Shown piece after piece: positions 17,250-24,114 of a stretch of DNA of 64,000 bases. The translations under genes were made by a program, and so were the position numbers. Every line of letters starts with the position of its first letter. The stretch's first letter is position 1. The notes under the pieces are model-generated. The model made no database searches, was not told the origin of the DNA, and saw only the letters and a list, made by a program, of their open reading frames with translations. The stretch comes from an uncultured Draconibacterium sp. GTDB taxonomy: Bacteria; Bacteroidota; Bacteroidia; Bacteroidales; Prolixibacteraceae. The DNA is taken from positions 5,552,501 to 5,616,500 of the forward strand of contig NZ_OY781365.1 of NCBI RefSeq assembly GCF_963676815.1. The letters run 5' to 3'.

Positions 17250-17283
17250 GCCTTCAAACAACGAGTAACCATCGGATGAAGGC
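17250..17283 (-). promoter_or_regulatory. Attenuator-type hairpin after Met-rich leader
   Basis: The perfect 7-bp stem GCCTTCA (17277-17283) / TGAAGGC (17250-17256) begins inside the leader ORF stop codon and is followed by ATCTTATTT. A ribosome stalled on the Met codons just upstream would change folding of this segment. A competing hairpin TCCG-TTG-CGGA lies within the leader ORF, and its CGGA could instead pair with TCCG of the downstream loop. Confidence 0.55.
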
Positions 17284-17375
17284 TAGCGCATAAACATAAA
17301 CATAGACGACATAAACATAGCTCCGCAACGGATTGCCGCGATAGAAGAAGTAGTATTTCTTTTGTCAATGTTCAT
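17283..17375 (-). CDS. Methionine-rich leader peptide (30 aa)
   Basis: This ORF runs from ATG 17375 to TAG 17283-17285, just 22 nt after the -7 box. Residues 17-30 read CGAMFMSSMFMFMR. Met occupies positions 20, 22, 25, 27 and 29: five Met codons in the last eleven, directly before the stop codon and hairpin. This is the layout of amino-acid biosynthetic attenuators (his, trp, thr operons), here tuned to methionine and placed before an aspartokinase-like/metY unit. Transcription attenuation is the inference. A fortuitous ORF is possible, but the position, the codon cluster and the hairpin agree. Confidence 0.65.
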   Translation of the reverse strand: MNIDKRNTTSSIAAIRCGAMFMSSMFMFMR

Positions 17376-17396
17376 TCTTGTCGAATTTGTTTGACG

Positions 17397-17426
17397 CAAA
17401 TATAAATTGATTTTTGATAAATGCAA
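17397..17426 (-). promoter_or_regulatory. Promoter of leader peptide-aspartokinase-like-metY unit
   Basis: On the minus strand TTG (17424-17426), 19 bp and TATATTTG (17397-17404) form a textbook Bacteroidota housekeeping promoter, with the TSS expected near 17390. The rest of the 405-bp gap (17427-17603) shows nothing further. Confidence 0.75.
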
Positions 17427-17603
17427 GCTTATCTGGAATGATTTTAGATAAAGTTTACATTAGAATGAAATTTAAACCAGCTAATGCTGTCCAACTCTGT
17501 TTCGGTTAGTTTGGCCAATCATTGATAGCTGTGATTTGGTATTACAGAAAAACGAACCACTGATCTTTGGGATTCAATTCAATTAGAAATTATCGAAAGT
17601 TGC

Positions 17604-18146
17604 TTAATGCAATTCAAACGACTTAAAAAAGTAATCCATTTTAGACAGATCTTTTTGTTTAGGAGAGAATGTGATTTTAAGTATATAAATAGTGTTTCCA
17701 ACAAGACATGACTTAATAAAAACCGGCGGATAATTTTCATCGTTTACAGCTTGAGTTATTCTGCCTTTTATAAATACACCGGGAAATCCGGATAGCGAAA
17801 TCGTATCACTTTCAAGCACCTCGCCAGTCATTTTTAGGGTAACAGCGGCGTAGTTTTCCAGAACTTCAAATCGACTTGTTTCATTTAATTCAGGTTTTAA
17901 AACTTCTTCCGACATATACATCACCGTTAAAGTTGTTAAAACAGCATTTTCAAAATCTTCAGTTGGAAAATATTGAATAACTTTCGAACTATCAATCCCA
18001 AATCCTGCCGGCATATCAATTACCATAGGTTCACCCGGAAATTCAATTTTAAAAACTTCTCCCGGATCCTCGTATGTAAACCAATCCTGCGAAATCCATG
18101 CAGGATAGCACCATATTAATAGAATCATTAAATTAAATTTTTTCAT
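17604..18146 (-). CDS. Hypothetical secreted protein
   Basis: A 180-residue protein with a signal-peptide-like start (MKKFNLMILLIWCYPAWIS). The remainder has the rhythm FKIEFPGEP ... VLTTLTVMY ... GFPGVFIKGR ... IYILKITFS ... MDYFFKSFEL, which resembles small periplasmic proteins of the Mog1/PsbP-like fold, with strand patterns and an FxxSFxL end. That comparison is by eye only. No catalytic motif is present. It stands alone, divergent from the next gene. Confidence 0.6.
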   Translation of the reverse strand: MKKFNLMILLIWCYPAWISQDWFTYEDPGEVFKIEFPGEPMVIDMPAGFGIDSSKVIQYFPTEDFENAVLTTLTVMYMSEEVLKPELNETSRFEVLENYAAVTLKMTGEVLESDTISLSGFPGVFIKGRITQAVNDENYPPVFIKSCLVGNTIYILKITFSPKQKDLSKMDYFFKSFELH

Positions 18147-18523
18147 CGTATCGGTTTTAGAAATTTAGATCTTTGGTTATTTGTATTACGACTATTACAA
18201 GTTACAAAATTGTCAACTAAACACCGATTAAACTTTCAACATAAACACCTGACTATATATCAGTTACTTCACACGCCATTATAATTTCTAATAAAAACGA
18301 AAGTTGATTTTCATTTTGGAACTAGCTGTGATTAGCTAAATTTTTATTTCATTTTCTTAAGACTTTGCCCAGCCAAACTCATCTCATTAAAATAAATAGA
18401 AAAAATTAAAGCGTGTGCAACATAATTGCAATGAATTGAGCCATCGTTGTTAAGTGCCGTGCTTTTAAAATACTGAACTTGTACTGTCAAATCAATAATC
18501 TTACAACATTTAAATCTTACATT
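18147..18523. other. Intergenic, divergent promoters expected
   Basis: These 377 bp lie between two divergent secreted-protein genes. They are AT-rich, with no ORF and no clear TAnnTTTG box on either strand. Confidence 0.5.
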
Positions 18524-18943
18524 ATGAAAAAAATTAGTCTAATAATCATTTCACTACTTATTTGCTTTAGTACATTTTCAGCCAACAGTGAAAACAGAAC
18601 AGAAGTTAAAACAATAACTTACTCCGATTGGTCGATGTCTGTTATTTGTGATGGAGAAATGATAGGCCACCTCGTTGGAGAAGTAACTATTAAATTGAGA
18701 ATTCATCACAAAAATAACTGGCAGTTGGAACTTGTAAGAGGAACTCTGGAAGGAACAGATTTATTGGAAGGCGAGAATTTCGAAATCAATTATCATGGAA
18801 AAGTATTTAATAACTGGTGGGAAGAAGATTTCCGAGTTAATTTGCACTTTATAGCAAAAGGTGATAAAGGTACCAAGTTGATAAACTTCGGAACTTTTGA
18901 TTACACAAACGGTGCAGTTAGCCTCAGGAGTAATTGTTTCTAA
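18524..18943 (+). CDS. Hypothetical secreted protein
   Basis: A 139-residue protein with a clear signal peptide (MKKISLIIISLLICFSTFSA) and no recognisable domain. The mature part is beta-rich and aromatic (WSMSVICDGEMIGHLVGEV; NNWQLELVRGTLEGTDLL; FGTFDYTNGAVSLRSNCF), with two cysteines. An upstream start at 18479 is open, but it would put 15 residues before the signal peptide. It borders the decayed region on its right. Confidence 0.6.
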   Translation: MKKISLIIISLLICFSTFSANSENRTEVKTITYSDWSMSVICDGEMIGHLVGEVTIKLRIHHKNNWQLELVRGTLEGTDLLEGENFEINYHGKVFNNWWEEDFRVNLHFIAKGDKGTKLINFGTFDYTNGAVSLRSNCF

Positions 18944-18960
18944 AGAACAGTAACGTAAAA

Positions 18961-19191
18961 AATATAAATCAAGTTAAGGGCAAAGACAGAAATATAACTA
19001 TTTACGAAACCCTACATCAATGTCTGGCAGAGGTAATTCAGGTTATCTTTTGGTTTTCGCCCTTAAATCTATTCTATGTAGCTTTTCTCGACTACGCTCT
19101 TTACCTGCAAAGAACAGGCGGTATTAAATCAAGTATTACTCATTATATTGCTCAGGCCCTACAGATATTTTGGTTACGAAAAGCACTTTGA
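18961..19191 (+). pseudogene. Possible remnant of an M56/BlaR1-type membrane peptidase
   Basis: The open frame lacks a credible start (TTG overlapping the previous stop). It encodes LAEVIQVIFWFSPLNLFYVA, which resembles the segment just after the HExxH helix of M56/BlaR1 antirepressor peptidases (typically EL..IFWFNP..W.Y). The HExxH itself is absent. It is either a decayed fragment or chance; low confidence. Confidence 0.25.
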
Positions 19192-19205
19192 AATATTCCC
19201 CCCAT

Positions 19206-19242
19206 AAAAAAAGAGTCAGATATAAATCTAACTCTTTTTTTT
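19206..19242. terminator. Strong bidirectional hairpin terminator
   Basis: AAAAAAGAGT-C-AGAT, a 4-nt loop, ATCT-A-ACTCTTTTTT: the arms are nearly perfect, with A- and T-runs on both sides. It directly abuts the tRNA 3'-end fragment. Confidence 0.8.
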
Positions 19243-19263
19243 GTACTCCGGACGGGATTCGAA
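19243..19263 (-). other. tRNA 3'-end fragment (possible attachment-site remnant)
   Basis: On the minus strand the 21 bases read as T-loop TTCGAAT, 3' T-stem CCCGT, 3' acceptor strand CCGGAGT and discriminator A. The 5' T-stem and all other tRNA parts are missing. Such 3' fragments are what site-specific integration into tRNA genes leaves behind. No intact tRNA gene is in the window. Confidence 0.5.
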
Positions 19264-19488
19264 TATTTTCAATAACTAACTCAATTAGTGGCAATTAAAA
19301 TCTCAAATGATTATAGGTCTCGATTAAGTCTCTCTTCGAAATATCCCATAATGTTTCTCCTAAGTTAGGAATTTTTTGAATAAAGTTTAAATAAAAATAT
19401 TGAAATTACAATTAAATAAATAAGCTTTAGAATACTCGAGTTCAACATTGTATAAATTTTTAATACTTCGGAAAAAGATTTGGAGGCT

Positions 19489-19752
19489 TCATAAGGAATA
19501 TAAATAGAAATTCATGGAAAGAGAAGCTGATTTACTTCTCTTCTTTGTGGTAACTGGTACCACCAGTTTAGGATCTGAATCCTGATGATCCAGAATATAA
19601 TCAACAGCTTTCTGAGCCAAACTAGAAGTCAATACTAATTTTTTCTTTTGTAAGTAACTGTCATACCCTGAGAGTAAATTCGTTGAAAATCATTTTTTAT
19701 TATCCCATTGGTTTCTACTTCCTCATAATAGATAATACGTTTTAACTGTTAA
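19489..19752 (-). pseudogene. Decayed coding remnant, unidentified
   Basis: Two overlapping minus-strand frames make coherent protein that joins through one frameshift near 19640-19660. The first reads KRIIYYEEVETNGIIKNDFQ then RIYSQGMTVTY. The second reads LVLTSSLAQKAVDYILDHQ then DSDPKLVVPVTTKKRSK and ends at 19489. The second part has a flavour of LacI-type C-termini, but I do not recognise the family. There is no start codon or signal. Confidence 0.35.
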
Positions 19753-19802
19753 GACTTTAATTCGCAGAATTAATCAAGCTTATAATCGCCAGATTAAAAG
19801 TC

Positions 19803-19841
19803 CCTGCCGGACAGGCACAAGCGATTTTGTGAAACAAAATC
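19803..19841. repeat. Two adjacent small palindromes
   Basis: CCTG-CCGGA-CAGG (19803-19815) and GATTTTGT-GAA-ACAAAATC (19823-19841) sit seven bases apart in noncoding DNA, like REP-type elements. Confidence 0.4.
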
Positions 19842-20011
19842 ACATCTTGCCAACCCCTCCCCCACCAGCTATAGCAAGGACTTCAGGCTTCTGAGAATAA
19901 AAAAGAATCGGCTTTACCCGTTCCTATTTCAAAATTCTGGCATAGCCATTTTATATTTGGATTTGTAAAGACTGCAACTATCATAACAACCATTAAAAAA
20001 AGGCTGATTTA

Positions 20012-20033
20012 ATTTTATTTGATCAAATAAAAT
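20012..20033. repeat. 22-bp perfect palindrome
   Basis: ATTTTATTTGATCAAATAAAAT reversed is identical over 22 bp, centred on GATC. It may be a protein-binding site or a mobile-element relic. It is followed by a purine-rich run (20040-20075). Confidence 0.45.
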
Positions 20034-20071
20034 ATTCCTCTAAAGAAGAGAAAAAAGAAAAAAAAGAGAAG

Positions 20072-20240
20072 AAAGCCCTGGAAACCGCCATCCGGGGATA
20101 AACGGCAAGGCTGGCCCGCCTCTTTCAACTATAAATTCAAATTTTAAACCCTTAAAGCGGGTCATTTATTTAGCCTTGCGGTTTATTGGGCGTTGGCTTT
20201 GGCGGAGGATGGTGATCTTTGGGCGTCTTTTTTTGTTTTC
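20072..20240. other. GC-rich structured noncoding element
   Basis: This GC-rich stretch sits in AT-rich DNA. Arms GATAAACGGCAAGGCT (20097-20112) and AGCCTTGCGGTTTAT (20172-20186) pair with one mismatch, and inside them CCCGC (20115-20119) pairs with GCGGG (20157-20161). The flanks CCGCCATCC and GGATGG add further pairing. The segment ends in a T-run (TCTTTTTTTG). It recalls sequences seen beside conjugative elements of this phylum (from memory, not checked). Confidence 0.4.
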
Positions 20241-20418
20241 AATCTTATTAAAACAATTAACTGTTTTAGTTAATTTCGTTATTAGGATTTCGAATGGTCT
20301 TTTTCGGTGTTAACTATATATTGTACTCTTGATTTCTTGCTTTATATTTTTCCATATTTTCTGGAGAGCGTCTTTATTACTGTTTATTATGTTTGTAATG
20401 TTTATATCCTTATATACC

Positions 20419-20502
20419 GTCGCAGTTCCAGTATCACTTCTTGTCTCACTTCTTGTCGTAGTTCCTGTATTTGTTCTTGTCGCAGTTCCGGTATCAAAAG
20501 TG
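20419..20502. repeat. Seven-unit 12-bp tandem repeat
   Basis: Imperfect units such as GTCGCAGTTCCA, GTATCACTTCTT and GTCGTAGTTCCT repeat with an exact 12-bp period. On the minus strand they encode four-residue units (LRQE, VRQE, QIQE-like) at the end of a 76-codon open frame (20402-20632). I cannot assign that frame and do not call it as a gene. Confidence 0.5.
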
Positions 20503-20609
20503 ATACAGGAAACTTTCCTATCGGTATACAGTTTTCCCGAGAAGGTATAATCAATATATCCCCAGTCGCGAAGCGGTCTGATACATTTTTAATAGATGAA
20601 AGTTGAACC

Positions 20610-21378
20610 AATATGGGCCTAAATGTCTGCAAGCTTTCAACACTGCATATCTTTCAGTTTTGTCGGGGATTTCATCAAAAGCTATTTGTTCTAATTCAGA
20701 ACTCGCCTCTCCTACTCAGCTGTGTAAAAAAATGAAGAAGCGTATGAACATTGCTCGCAAGTCGAAAAAGATCCATAAATGGCTTTTGAAAAGGATTTTC
20801 TTCGCTTTATGCTTAGTGATGGTATCAATTCGTATTCCTCTCTAATAAAAAGAACGAGAATAGAATCTCATTCAAAATTGAATGGATTCAAATGACTTCG
20901 TATGCCAGTGAACTGCCAACTTGTCTGTTTACAGGAGTAGAACTTCGTGATGATGGAGAAGTGAAGCTGGTAGGAATTTGAAAGCGGGGAGCTTATCAAT
21001 CGTTCAGTTATGACCGTTAAGCAGGATATTGGCCTATTAAAACCAAATATTATCCGTTATTGGTTTGGCCACCTGAAATATTGTCTGAAAAAATACAACC
21101 TTGACCCAAAGGATGTAGATTATGTTATCCCTCATGTCTCATCAATGTTCTTTTACGGGAAGCTTGCTGAGGGAATTGAAGCAAGAGGATTGGTCCTGGG
21201 GACACACAAGTGGTTCACCAATCTTACTGAAATTGGAAATATCGCGTCTGCTTCCATTTTTGCTGCGTTGGATGAACTTTGCAAAACAGAAATGCTAAAA
21301 ACAGATGATAAGATTTTATTACTGGTACCTGAAAGTGGACGTTTTTCTTATGGAACTGTTTTGTTGACTGTAAAATAG
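20610..21378 (+). pseudogene. Ketosynthase III (KAS III/DarB-like) pseudogene
   Basis: Pieces of one protein appear in order but in changing frames. LQAFNTAYLSVLSGISSKAI is followed by SELASPTQL. Next comes MAFEKDFLRFMLSDG, then WIQMTSYASELPTCLFTG, then from 21010 to 21378 KQDIGLLKPNIIRYWF through PHVSSMFF, GNIASASIFAALDEL and LLLVPESGRFSYGTVLLTVK. The C-terminal His and Asn catalytic context of 3-oxoacyl-ACP synthase III is recognisable, closest in style to DarB-like enzymes of aryl-polyene/dialkylresorcinol clusters. Several frameshifts and stops, and loss of the active-site Cys region, make it a pseudogene. The last piece alone could look like a 122-aa gene. Confidence 0.7.
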
Positions 21379-21632
21379 ACAATTAACTCTTTTTGCAAAA
21401 CATCAAATTAGCTACATTTAAAGCTGACTTTGGTCCCAAATTGCGTTTCTGCATTTCTCTTCTGTTCCATTATTTTTTACTTGTGGACAAAGAAAAATAC
21501 AGTTCAGATACTTTTTGTGATTTTTTTTTGTTTCAGGATTCCGTTTGAAAGGATGAAATTTTGAAAAGTTTGGTTTTATCTTCCTTCAGTTACCACATTT
21601 AACATTGGTCCACTAAACTATCCCTAGGAGAA
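21379..21632. other. Noncoding, nothing recognised
   Basis: AT-rich sequence after the ketosynthase remnant, without an ORF, repeat or promoter I can support. Confidence 0.5.
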
Positions 21633-21663
21633 AAAAGCACCCTTTCGTTGGTTGGGTGCTTTT
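21633..21663. terminator. Terminator hairpin
   Basis: AAAAGCACCC and GGGTGCTTTT form a perfect 10-bp stem with an 11-nt loop between the pseudogene and the ankyrin gene. It can serve both strands. Confidence 0.8.
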
Positions 21664-21715
21664 ATATTATTGTTTTATTATAACCGCCCGGGTAGATTAT
21701 GGAAAATGTAATTGC

Positions 21716-22330
21716 TTACTGAATGGCCTTAATATATTCAACTACAGCCGTATGTCCATTTGAACTGGCAAAGTCCAATGAAGATTCTCCATCGACATCG
21801 ACCATATTAAGATCGGCACCATAGCTAACAAGTGTTTTTAAAACTTCGAGCTGTCCTTCTGCTGCCGCCATCATAGCAGCGGTCCAATTTTCTTCTTTTT
21901 CTATCAAATTAGGCTTTGCTCCAGCCTCTAATAAGGTTATAACGGTATTTACAAACGGGCCGGTAGAAGCATACATTAATGCTGTCCGATCAATCTCATC
22001 TATTGAATTTACATTCGCTCCCTTATTAATCAGAAGTTTTACAATCTCTGTATGTCCATTATATGCAGCTAACATCAATACAGTTCTTTTATTTTCATCA
22101 ACGATGTTGGGCTCAAATCCCTCTTCAAGCGCATCTTGTACAATTTGTATATTTCCTTCAAGTGAGGCCTGAAAAATTAATGATGTGTCAAAATCTGTTT
22201 TTTCATTTTCATATGACGTGGATTCATTATTTGATTCACCCTTTTTTGATTCATTTCCAGCCTTAGTCCCACACGACAAAATAGAAATACTGAGAATCAA
22301 CATTACTGCTATCAACCTTAGTTTATTCAT
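21716..22330 (-). CDS. Ankyrin-repeat lipoprotein
   Basis: A 204-residue protein with a lipoprotein signal (MNKLRLIAVMLILSISILSC). About four ankyrin repeats follow a Ser/Glu-rich linker: NKRTVLMLAAYNGHTEIVKL, IDRTALMYASTGPFVNTVIT, NWTAAMMAAAEGQLEVLKTL and GESSLDFASSNGHTAVVEYI. It would act as an envelope-anchored protein-binding scaffold; the partner is unknown. The start at 22330 is chosen over 22375 because the longer form spoils the signal peptide. It lies between the decayed region and the PUL and shows no sign of belonging to the latter. Confidence 0.88.
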   Translation of the reverse strand: MNKLRLIAVMLILSISILSCGTKAGNESKKGESNNESTSYENEKTDFDTSLIFQASLEGNIQIVQDALEEGFEPNIVDENKRTVLMLAAYNGHTEIVKLLINKGANVNSIDEIDRTALMYASTGPFVNTVITLLEAGAKPNLIEKEENWTAAMMAAAEGQLEVLKTLVSYGADLNMVDVDGESSLDFASSNGHTAVVEYIKAIQ

Positions 22331-22478
22331 TTTTAAATTGATTTTGTTATGCAATACGCACCAAACGAATATCATCCGGGCAAGCTTTCAGCAGAGCCGT
22401 TTTCACCTCATTTGGTTAAAATACTACCCATACCATAAACTGACGCCCCCTGCACCCTTTCAGATTTGTTGTTCGCTC

Positions 22479-23954
22479 TTAGTAAAGACCAGTGTTCCCC
22501 TTTTCCCAAAGTGGCATTAACTGCTCCACTAGTTCAGGGTTTTGCTCTGCAATATTAACAGTTTCATTCAAATCATTCTGATGATCATATAACTCAATTG
22601 TAGGATTTTGGTTTCTAAAATATTTTGTCAGTCTGTACCTTTCCGTTCTTAGCGATATACCATTTCGGTAATAACCAAACGCAGTATCTTCCCAATCGGT
22701 AAGCGGATTAGAAATGAGTGGAACTAGGCTCTTACCATCGGTGTCATAAGGCATTTCCACTTCGCACAACTCCATGAGTGTTGGGTAAATATCGACTGTA
22801 GAGACCACTCTATCAATGCTTTCTCCATGAGTTTTACCGGGAACTTTTAGAATGAAAGCACTTTTTAATGCCCGTTCAAAAATGGTGTGTTTTCCCCAAA
22901 CAAGCTGATCACCCAGGTGCCAACCATGATCTCCCCACAACACAATAATTGTATTCTCAGCTATACCAAGTCGGTCTAATTCATCTACCAATTTCCCAAC
23001 TTGTGCATCAATATAACTTATACAGGCAAAATAAGCGTGACGGAGCTTTCGTGCATATTCATCAGAGACAGGACCATTAAGCGAGGCTTCCTCATCTCCC
23101 AACCGATAACCGTTAAATTCACCACTTCCTTGCAAACTGGCTTTGTTTACATTTTCCGGTATTGATGGGTTTGGAGATAAAGGAATTTCATCTTCGTTAT
23201 ACATGTCCCAATATTTTGAAGGTGCGGTAAACGGAAGGTGCGGTTTAAAAAATCCAACGCCCAAAAAGAAGGGTTTTTCTTTTTCTGCTAGTTCCTGTAG
23301 TTTCCTTACTGCCAGTGCAGAAGTCATTCCATCGGGATATCCCAAATCGTCAACATCACCTTTTTCGTAAGGTTTAACCTGACGGTTCATGCTTTGCCTG
23401 TTTTCGCCATTTGCATAGCCGAAAAAAGCATTCCAACCGGTTTCCCATTTTGCAGGATTAAAAACCAGTTCAGTCCAGCTTTGTGGAAGTTCGCGATCTT
23501 CACTTACCGGATCGGTATATCCATAAAGCAAGCCATCGGCATAATGACTTATTTTTCCAATTCCAACCGTGTAATAACCATTATTTTTTAGATGATGAAT
23601 AAATGTTTCCGGACCATTTGTTGAAGGTTGCTCGGCAATAAATTTTTTGCAGGCTTCGTTACTCAAATGCCCTTTTGTTTTTGGCAGCATACCGGTAAGC
23701 ATGCTATAACGTGATGCCCCACAAGTTGGAATCTGCACAAAGTGATTGGTAAAAACGGCTCCTGTCTTAGCCAATTTGTCGATATTTGGTGAATGAATGT
23801 AATCATTACCATAACAACCCAATTCTGGGCGGAGGTCGTCAATACAAATAAAGAGGACGTTGTTTTTTTTGTTTTCGTCTGTTTGTTCCTTCTTTTCAGA
23901 ATCAGAACAACCAAATAATCCTGAAAATATTGAAAGCAATATTACTAATATCAT
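22479..23954 (-). CDS. Sulfatase, S1_7-like (iduronate-2-sulfatase type)
   Basis: A 491-residue exported lipoprotein (Cys after MILVILLSIFSGLFG). The formylglycine site is C78 in PTCGASRYSMLTG, a C-x-A-x-R variant accepted by anaerobic sulfatase-maturating enzymes. Metal ligands are in FICIDDLRPELGCYGN and VLWGDHGWHLGDQ. The DDLRPELxCYGN and PHLPFTAPSKYWDMY motifs are those of iduronate-2-sulfatase-like S1_7 enzymes. It probably removes sulfate from algal oligosaccharides. It is the last gene of the 37815-to-22479 run and is closely related to the sulfatase at 28855-30270. Confidence 0.88.
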   Translation of the reverse strand: MILVILLSIFSGLFGCSDSEKKEQTDENKKNNVLFICIDDLRPELGCYGNDYIHSPNIDKLAKTGAVFTNHFVQIPTCGASRYSMLTGMLPKTKGHLSNEACKKFIAEQPSTNGPETFIHHLKNNGYYTVGIGKISHYADGLLYGYTDPVSEDRELPQSWTELVFNPAKWETGWNAFFGYANGENRQSMNRQVKPYEKGDVDDLGYPDGMTSALAVRKLQELAEKEKPFFLGVGFFKPHLPFTAPSKYWDMYNEDEIPLSPNPSIPENVNKASLQGSGEFNGYRLGDEEASLNGPVSDEYARKLRHAYFACISYIDAQVGKLVDELDRLGIAENTIIVLWGDHGWHLGDQLVWGKHTIFERALKSAFILKVPGKTHGESIDRVVSTVDIYPTLMELCEVEMPYDTDGKSLVPLISNPLTDWEDTAFGYYRNGISLRTERYRLTKYFRNQNPTIELYDHQNDLNETVNIAEQNPELVEQLMPLWEKGNTGLY

Positions 23955-24114
23955 TTTTCTAGTCGTTTTAAATTATATTCTACCGTTAAATTAATTACCC
24001 CAAATCGTTACAAGTTTCTTTTACATTATTCAAAGTTTTTCATTTTTCATGAATAACTCACCTTTCCCTAGCTTCGAGAAGAAGGATGAAAGGAAAAGTT
24101 CTTGCAGTATAGAC

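Noticed and set aside
17147..17368. 73-codon minus-strand ORF rich in Cys and Leu over the Met leader
   Set aside because: It is the out-of-frame shadow of the leader/attenuator. The Met frame has better position relative to promoter, stop codon and hairpin.
18934..18960. TTG start giving an 85-codon gene
   Set aside because: TTG overlaps the previous stop and there is no ribosome-binding signal; only a low-confidence remnant call is kept for the later part.
19803..20240. CRISPR array or classical transposon inverted repeats
   Set aside because: The palindromes are single, differ from one another and show no spacer periodicity or paired terminal repeats around a transposase.
20307..20606. 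99- and 73-codon plus-strand ORFs with Val/Ser-rich repeats
   Set aside because: They arise from the 12-bp tandem repeat in other frames and have no other support.
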